Of a stretch of 18,413 nucleotides of DNA, positions 13,394-18,413 are shown one piece after another (position 1 is the stretch's first letter; every line of letters starts with the position of its first letter). The notes below the pieces were generated by a model. The model was not told where the DNA came from. It saw only the letters and a program-made list of their open reading frames with translations, and did no database searches. Origin of the DNA: JBOGWA01 sp050693155 (GTDB lineage: Bacteria > Actinomycetota > UBA4738 > CALAEC01). The stretch lies in NCBI GenBank assembly GCA_050693155.1, contig JBOGWA010000084.1, forward strand, positions 1 through 18,413, given 5' to 3'. Position numbers and translations under genes: made by a program.

Positions 13394-15625
13394 CTACTCC
13401 TCCATGATCACGCGGACGTCGCCCTCGCGCTCGATGAGGGAGAAGCTGGTGATCTCCCCCTCCCGGCGAAACTCGAGCGAGATCGACCCATTGCCCACGC
13501 GCATCCCACGGAGCTCGACGTGGTTGAGCCACGGGGGGAGGTGGGGTTTGTTCACCGTGAGCAGCCCCTCCGGGGCCCTGGCCGAGATCCCCAGCATCGC
13601 CTGGAGCAACAGGAACGGCGATCCGGCCGCCCACCCCTGCGGGGAGCAGGCGACCGGGTACTGCACCGGGCGGTTCGGCGAGCGGCGCGTGAAGCCGCAG
13701 TAAAGCTCCGGCAGGCGCATGTACTCTGTATGGATCGCGGCATCGAAGATGACCGTCGCGACGACGTTCGTGTTCGTGACGAACCCGTACCGCTTCAATC
13801 CGGCCGCGATCAGCGCGTTGTCGTGGGGCCAAACCGACCCGTTGTGATAGCTCATCGGGTTGTACGCGACGGAGGACTTGCTCAACGTGCGGATGCCCCA
13901 ACCCGAGAACATGTCTGGCTGGAACAGCCTTCGAACGAGTCGCTCGGCTCGGTCCGGCTCGACGATGTCGCAGTAGAGACAGTGCCCCGGGTTGGAGACG
14001 ACGGTCCGGACCTGCTGTTTCTCACCATCGAGCGCCTCACAGTAGGTGCCCTCGTCCTCCATCCAGAACGCTTCGTTGAACCGTTCGCGAAGAAGACCGG
14101 CAGCCTTTCGAAGTCCCGCCGCGCGCTCGTGGTCACCAAGCGACTCGTAGACATCGGCCATCCGCATCTTCGCCATGTAGACGTAGCCCTGGATCTCGAC
14201 GAGGGCGATCGGCGGCTCCGCGAGCCGGCCATCGGTGTGCACGACCGAATCCCAGGCGTCCTTCCACCCCTGGTTCGCGAGCCCCCGAGGTGACCGCCGC
14301 TGGTACTCCACGAAGCCGTCCCCGTCAAGATCACCGTATTCGTCAATCCACGCCAGGGCGGCCTCCGCGGCGGGGAGCAGCTCCCTGATGAGCTCGTCGT
14401 CGGCCGTCCACCGGTGATACTGGGCGAGCAGGATGAGGAACCAGGGCGTGGAGTCGACCGAGCCGAAATAGGGCGTGTGCGGCAGGTACCCGGCGCTCGC
14501 CAGCTCGCCGTAGCGGATCTCATGCGGGATCTTCCCCGGGTCCTCCTCGCGCCAGTCATCGGTCTTCGTCCCCTGAAGCCTCGCCAGAGTTCGCAGGCTC
14601 TCGCGAGCCGGACGCTCGTTCAGCATCAGCATTTGGTGAGAGGTGATGAGGGTGTCGCGGCCGAACGGCGCCACGAACCACGGGATCCCTGCCGCGATGA
14701 TCCCGTCGCCATCGATCCTCGTGTAGAGAGCCCGCAGATCCCGGACGCCCCGCTCGATCCACTGGTTGAAGAGCTCGTTGTCGGTACGCACCTGGGTGCA
14801 CTCGGCCTCCCAGTCCTGATACGAGCGCCGGAGGCCGTGGACGGCCGCGTCAAAATCCTGGTGCGGTTCCGGGGGAACGTTCTCGACGATCGGTTCGACG
14901 AACAGGGAAAGCGAGGTGGAGTCACGGGCGCCGAGGTGGACCGCAAAGGAGACAGAGACGAGATCGCCCCGAACATCAACGTGCTCCGGCGACACGCCGA
15001 ACTCGATCCGTGTCAAACGGCGAAGCCCGTCCTCGCCCAAGTAGCCGAACTCGATTCGCCGTTCTTCTGTGACTGGCGGATCGAAGGTCCCCCGCGTCTC
15101 CCGTGCCAGCCCCCTGACCTCGAAGATATCGGCGAAGTCCGCCCCGAAGGAGAGATCGATCGTGATTCCAACCGGGAACGGGTTGTAGTTGCGGATCTTG
15201 ATCCGCTCGTGCATCCCACCGGAGACGACCCGAACCCGCCGGATGTTCAGTGACTGCTGCGGCGCGACGAGGCGGTCGTCCTCGTAGAGCGCCGGGTTCG
15301 ACAGGTCGACCGCGGAGAGGTATCCGCGTTCCGCTGACGACGACAAGGGAAGCGGGTCACGGCCGGAGATCCGAAGCCGGTAGTGGGACAGGAACCGCGT
15401 GTCCCGGAAGTAGAAGCCGAACCCGTACTCGTGTCGGTCGTCTAGGTTTCCTTCGACGTCGGCGTAGACGAAGGCGTCGCCTTCCTTCGTGGCGAGGACC
15501 CTGGTGGGGAGGTCGGTGAGAACAACGGGGACGCCTTCCTTCAGAACGCGTCCGGCCGGATCCTTCACGCCAGGGGCCGGCGAATACGAACCTCGCGCGG
15601 GGTCAGGGTCCGCGTCTGCATTCAT
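13394..15625 (-). CDS. Glycogen-debranching-type glucosidase (amylo-alpha-1,6-glucosidase family)
   Basis: A 743-residue cytosolic protein, no signal peptide. The N-terminal region (about 25-250) resembles the glycogen debranching N-terminal domain, with GFYFRDTRFLSHYRLRI (70-86). The rest is an (alpha/alpha)6-barrel glucosidase. It has GIPWFVAPFGRDTL (313-326), GLANQGWKDAWDS (448-460), PIALVEIQGYVY (472-483), and near the C-terminus YHNGSVWPHDNAL and SPQGWAAGSPF. These are the conserved blocks of bacterial amylo-alpha-1,6-glucosidase/MGH-like enzymes that trim alpha-glucans or related oligosaccharides. The exact substrate is unknown. ATG 15625 lacks a Shine-Dalgarno but has TATGGT 8 bases upstream. 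It follows thrB by 22 bases, although its function has no evident link to threonine synthesis. Confidence 0.88.
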   Translation of the reverse strand: MNADADPDPARGSYSPAPGVKDPAGRVLKEGVPVVLTDLPTRVLATKEGDAFVYADVEGNLDDRHEYGFGFYFRDTRFLSHYRLRISGRDPLPLSSSAERGYLSAVDLSNPALYEDDRLVAPQQSLNIRRVRVVSGGMHERIKIRNYNPFPVGITIDLSFGADFADIFEVRGLARETRGTFDPPVTEERRIEFGYLGEDGLRRLTRIEFGVSPEHVDVRGDLVSVSFAVHLGARDSTSLSLFVEPIVENVPPEPHQDFDAAVHGLRRSYQDWEAECTQVRTDNELFNQWIERGVRDLRALYTRIDGDGIIAAGIPWFVAPFGRDTLITSHQMLMLNERPARESLRTLARLQGTKTDDWREEDPGKIPHEIRYGELASAGYLPHTPYFGSVDSTPWFLILLAQYHRWTADDELIRELLPAAEAALAWIDEYGDLDGDGFVEYQRRSPRGLANQGWKDAWDSVVHTDGRLAEPPIALVEIQGYVYMAKMRMADVYESLGDHERAAGLRKAAGLLRERFNEAFWMEDEGTYCEALDGEKQQVRTVVSNPGHCLYCDIVEPDRAERLVRRLFQPDMFSGWGIRTLSKSSVAYNPMSYHNGSVWPHDNALIAAGLKRYGFVTNTNVVATVIFDAAIHTEYMRLPELYCGFTRRSPNRPVQYPVACSPQGWAAGSPFLLLQAMLGISARAPEGLLTVNKPHLPPWLNHVELRGMRVGNGSISLEFRREGEITSFSLIEREGDVRVIMEE

Positions 15626-15633
15626 CGAGGAAG

Positions 15634-15639
15634 ACCATA
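15634..15639 (-). promoter_or_regulatory. Candidate -10 element before the debranching enzyme gene
   Basis: The minus-strand hexamer TATGGT ends 8 bases before ATG 15625, and there is no ribosome site. This may be an internal promoter giving a nearly leaderless mRNA, separating this gene from the threonine operon. Weak evidence on its own. Confidence 0.3.
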
Positions 15640-15647
15640 TGCCACGA

Positions 15648-16520
15648 TCACGTCATCTCCTGCACGTGGGCGCCTTCGGTTCCCGCCGCCACGCGAAGCA
15701 CGCGCCACGCGGGGCCGAGATCGGGCACCGTCCGCCGGTTGGTCTCGAAGGCGAGCAGCGAGGGACCGGCGCCCGAGACGCACGTGGGGATTCCCCGGTC
15801 GCGAAGATCTTGGAACACGGCGCGGCTCGCCGGAACGAGGTCGAGCCGACGGCTTTGGTGCAACCGATCCTCGAGGGCATCGCCGAGCACCTCGGGGCGC
15901 TCGGTCAGCGCGAGGAGCACGAGCGCCGCCCGCGCCGTGTTGAACGTCGCATCGGCCATCGAGACGGTGAGCGGAAGGACTCGCCGGGCGTCCGCCGTCG
16001 GAAGCCGTTCCTCCTGCGGCACGAGGAGGACCGGGCGCAGCTCCGGATGCAGGTCGAGGCGCTCGGCACGCCACCCCTCCTGGGAGAGATATGCGAGCGC
16101 GAGGCCGCCGCGCAGGCACGCGGCCACGTTGTCCGGGTGGCCCTCGAGGTCGACGGCGAGCTCGAGCAGCCGATCGGGGCCGAGAGAGCTTCCGAGCAGG
16201 TGGTCGCCGAGAAGAAGGCCGGACACGACCGCGGCCGCCGAGGAACCGAGACCGCGCTCCAACGGGATCCGGTTCACGCAATGGAGGTGGAACGGTGGAA
16301 GCGAGCCGCCGGCCTCGCGCGCGAGGAAGGACATCGTTCGAAACACGACGTTCGACGCGTCTTCCGGCAGCTCCCCGGCCCCCTCGCCCTCGACGGCGAC
16401 GGCCGGCTCCCTGTCGAGGTCAGCAACGACCTCGTTGGCGAGATCGACCGCGAGGCCCATGACATCGAAGCCAGGCCCGAGGTTCGCTACCGTCGCCGGC
16501 GCCCGGACCGTCAGCCGCAT
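15648..16520 (-). CDS. thrB: Homoserine kinase
   Basis: GHMP-family kinase that phosphorylates homoserine with ATP to O-phosphohomoserine, the fourth step of threonine synthesis from aspartate; cytosolic, 290 residues. It shows the N-terminal VRAPATVANLGPGFD segment, the GHMP ATP-binding motif PLERGLGSSAAA (86-97), the EGHPDN motif, and a C-terminal VSGAGPSLLAF glycine-rich motif. The length is typical. ATG 16520 has a GAAGG-type ribosome site and lies 16 bases after the thrC stop, so it is the third gene of the hom-thrC-thrB operon. Confidence 0.97.
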   Translation of the reverse strand: MRLTVRAPATVANLGPGFDVMGLAVDLANEVVADLDREPAVAVEGEGAGELPEDASNVVFRTMSFLAREAGGSLPPFHLHCVNRIPLERGLGSSAAAVVSGLLLGDHLLGSSLGPDRLLELAVDLEGHPDNVAACLRGGLALAYLSQEGWRAERLDLHPELRPVLLVPQEERLPTADARRVLPLTVSMADATFNTARAALVLLALTERPEVLGDALEDRLHQSRRLDLVPASRAVFQDLRDRGIPTCVSGAGPSLLAFETNRRTVPDLGPAWRVLRVAAGTEGAHVQEMT

Positions 16521-16536
16521 CGACCTTCGACGCTCA

Positions 16537-17589
16537 CTAGAGGCCGAGCTCCGTCGCGACGGCGTCGGCCTCGGCGGGCACGACCGCCGGCTTCGCCGCC
16601 CCGGCGATCGCCCAGTCGGGGTCCTTCAGACCGTGGCCGGTCAAAACGCAGACGGCGATCTTTCCCCCATCGAGCAAGCCATCGCGGTTCATGGAGAGGA
16701 GTCCGGCAACCGACGCGGCCGACGCCATCTCGCAGAAGAGGCCATCTCGCGCCACGCGACGATAGGCCGCCAGGATCTCGCGATCGGTGACTGCCTGGAT
16801 ATCCCCGCGAGAACGCTCGACCGCGTCGACCGCCTGCTTCCAAGAAGCCGGATTGCCGATGCGGATCGCAGACGCGATGGTCGACGGCCGCTCGACCGGA
16901 TGTCCGAGCACGATCGGCGCGGCGCCCTTCGCTTGGAATCCGAACAGCCTCGGCGTCTCCCTGATCAGGCCGTCGTCCCGGTACTCGCCGTAGCCCATCC
17001 AGTGGCTCGTGATGTTTCCAGCGTTCCCGACCGGCACGACGTGATAGTCGGGAGCCCGGCCGAGCGTGTCGACGACCTCGAACGCCAGCGTCTTCTGCCC
17101 CTCGAGCCGATTCGGGTTCACGGAGTTCACGAGCGTCACCGGATAGCGCTCGGCGAGCGCCCGGGCCACGTCGAGTGCTTCGTCGAAGCTCCCCTCGACC
17201 TCGAGGACCCTAGCGCCGTGGATGAGCGCCTGGGCCATCTTGCCCAGCGCAATGCGACCCTTCGGAACGATGACGGCGCAGGTAATGCCGGCCTTCGCCG
17301 CGTACGCCGCCGCCGAGGCGCTCGTGTTGCCGGTCGAGGCGCACACGACGGCCTTCGATCCCTCATCGACGGCCTTCGAGATCGCCACGGTCATCCCCCG
17401 GTCCTTGAACGAGCCGGTTGGGTTCGCGCCCTCGAACTTCAGATGAACGTCGAGGCCGGTCTCGGCCGAGAGATCCTCTGAGCGGACGAGGGGAGTTCCC
17501 CCTTCCAGCAAGGTGATGACCGGTGTCGCGTCCCCGACCGGAAGCCGATCGCGATACTCCTCGATCACACCCCGCCACAGCTGCGCCAC
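16537..17589 (-). CDS. thrC: Threonine synthase
   Basis: PLP-dependent enzyme converting O-phosphohomoserine to threonine, the last pathway step; 350 residues, the short actinobacterial/Bacillus-type form. The PLP lysine is in the motif NPTGSFKDRGM (Lys62). Further family features are ASTGNTSAS (substrate loop), the phosphate-binding GNAGNI loop, and a C-terminal LTGHGLKDP motif. GTG 17589 is preceded by GGAGGAG that overlaps the hom stop, and the gap to hom is only 5 bases, so translation is probably coupled. Its product pathway is shared with hom upstream and thrB downstream. Confidence 0.97.
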   Translation of the reverse strand: MAQLWRGVIEEYRDRLPVGDATPVITLLEGGTPLVRSEDLSAETGLDVHLKFEGANPTGSFKDRGMTVAISKAVDEGSKAVVCASTGNTSASAAAYAAKAGITCAVIVPKGRIALGKMAQALIHGARVLEVEGSFDEALDVARALAERYPVTLVNSVNPNRLEGQKTLAFEVVDTLGRAPDYHVVPVGNAGNITSHWMGYGEYRDDGLIRETPRLFGFQAKGAAPIVLGHPVERPSTIASAIRIGNPASWKQAVDAVERSRGDIQAVTDREILAAYRRVARDGLFCEMASAASVAGLLSMNRDGLLDGGKIAVCVLTGHGLKDPDWAIAGAAKPAVVPAEADAVATELGL

Positions 17590-17594
17590 GCGCG

Positions 17595-18413
17595 CTACTC
17601 CTCCCCCGCCACGCGGAGGACGCTCTTCACCGAAGACACCACGTCGAGCGCCCGGAGTCCCTCGACCGTTTTCTGCACGGCGCCCTCGTTCGCCCGGTGC
17701 GTGATGAGCACGAGGCGCGCCTCCTCCCCGATCCCCTCCTGCCAGACGCTCTTGATGGACACGCCCTCACCGGCGAAGACTCCCGCGACGCTCGCGAGCA
17801 CGCCGGGGCGGTCGGCGACCTCGAGCAGGAGGTAGTACTGGCCCTCCATGCGCTCGATCGAACGGATCCGGCGCTCCTCGTAGCAGGTGCACCCGACGCC
17901 GCGGCCGCCGGTCGTGAGGTTTCTGGCAACGTCCACGATGTCGCCGACAACCGCCGTGGCGGTCGGCGCGCCTCCAGCCCCGGGTCCGTAGAACATGAGC
18001 TGGCCGACCGTCTCGCCTTCGACGAAGACAGCGTTCAGACTTTCGCGGACGGCCGCCAGGGGATGCGTCTTCGGGATCATCGCGGGGTGAACGCGGGCGG
18101 CGACCTCGCCGTCCTCCAGCTCGGCGATCGCGAGGAGCTTCACCACGTAGCCGAGCCGATCCGCAAACTCGATATCGTCGCTCGTGACGCCGGTGATGCC
18201 TTCTCGGTAGACGTCGTCGGCAACGACGCGTGCGTTGAAGGCGATCGAGGCAAGGATCGCGCACTTGGCCGCGGCGTCGTTCCCTTCAACGTCGTCGGTC
18301 GGATCCGACTCGGCGTAGCCCAAGCGTTCTGCTTCGGCGAGGGCATCGGCGAACGACATTCCGTCCTCGGTCATGCGGGTGAGCACGAAGTTCGTCGTCC
18401 CGTTGACGATCCC
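17595..18413 (-). CDS. hom: Homoserine dehydrogenase, partial (N-terminus outside window)
   Basis: Reduces aspartate semialdehyde to homoserine, the branch point to threonine and methionine. The visible 272 residues are the C-terminal two-thirds. They begin in GIVNGTTNFVL at the window edge, then the substrate region YAESDPTDDVEGNDAAAK, and end in an ACT domain (YYLLLEVADRPGVLASVAGVF) of the kind that gives feedback inhibition by threonine. The NAD(P)-binding domain lies beyond the right edge, so the start is not seen. It is the first of the three threonine genes within view. Confidence 0.96.
   Translation of the reverse strand, partial: GIVNGTTNFVLTRMTEDGMSFADALAEAERLGYAESDPTDDVEGNDAAAKCAILASIAFNARVVADDVYREGITGVTSDDIEFADRLGYVVKLLAIAELEDGEVAARVHPAMIPKTHPLAAVRESLNAVFVEGETVGQLMFYGPGAGGAPTATAVVGDIVDVARNLTTGGRGVGCTCYEERRIRSIERMEGQYYLLLEVADRPGVLASVAGVFAGEGVSIKSVWQEGIGEEARLVLITHRANEGAVQKTVEGLRALDVVSSVKSVLRVAGEE

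Noticed and set aside
15739..17481. A 580-codon plus-strand open frame antisense to thrB and thrC
   Set aside because: It is opposite two intact threonine genes, is rich in Arg/Ser with no domain, and is explained by high GC at third codon positions.

Overview
This is a very compact, GC-rich bacterial chromosomal segment. It carries 17 protein-coding genes, two of them cut by the window edges. No gap between genes exceeds about 70 bp, and I saw no RNA gene, IS element or CRISPR array. The gene set suggests an early-branching, probably uncultured member of the Actinomycetota. Pointers are the hom-thrC-thrB block near rho-rpmE, an arginine/aspartate-rich linker in Rho, a MarP-like CvpA-serine protease, many GTG starts, and promoters that look leaderless. 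The species cannot be fixed from the sequence alone.

Right end (13394-18413, minus strand): the threonine operon hom-thrC-thrB is followed by a glycogen-debranching-type glucosidase. A secreted Asp-box beta-propeller protein of unknown substrate (11884-13365) comes next on the same strand. Centre: a plus-strand membrane-anchored serine protease (10642-11814) is divergent from a tight minus-strand operon (10600 down to 4891). That operon is metallophosphoesterase, cyclic 2,3-diphosphoglycerate synthetase, 2-phosphoglycerate kinase, transaldolase, rho, a 74-residue unknown protein, and rpmE (ribosomal protein L31). Most junctions are 4-base start/stop overlaps or gaps of a few bases.

Left end: a plus-strand four-gene ABC importer of the CUT1 carbohydrate type (724-4894; permease, lipoprotein, ATPase, permease) lies between rpmE and a minus-strand DUF1385 membrane protein (1-689). 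It ends tail-to-tail with rpmE in one shared CTAG, and its first gene starts 25-34 bp from the divergent DUF1385 start.

The most notable content is a complete two-step route from 2-phosphoglycerate to cyclic 2,3-diphosphoglycerate (cDPG), a solute best known from thermophilic methanogens. Here it sits in a bacterial operon with a cyclic-phosphodiesterase-like enzyme, a transaldolase and the transcription terminator Rho. Genes that open transcription units tend to have a TAnnnT hexamer 6-8 bases before the start and no clear Shine-Dalgarno, while many internal genes have good Shine-Dalgarno sites. This suggests leaderless mRNAs.
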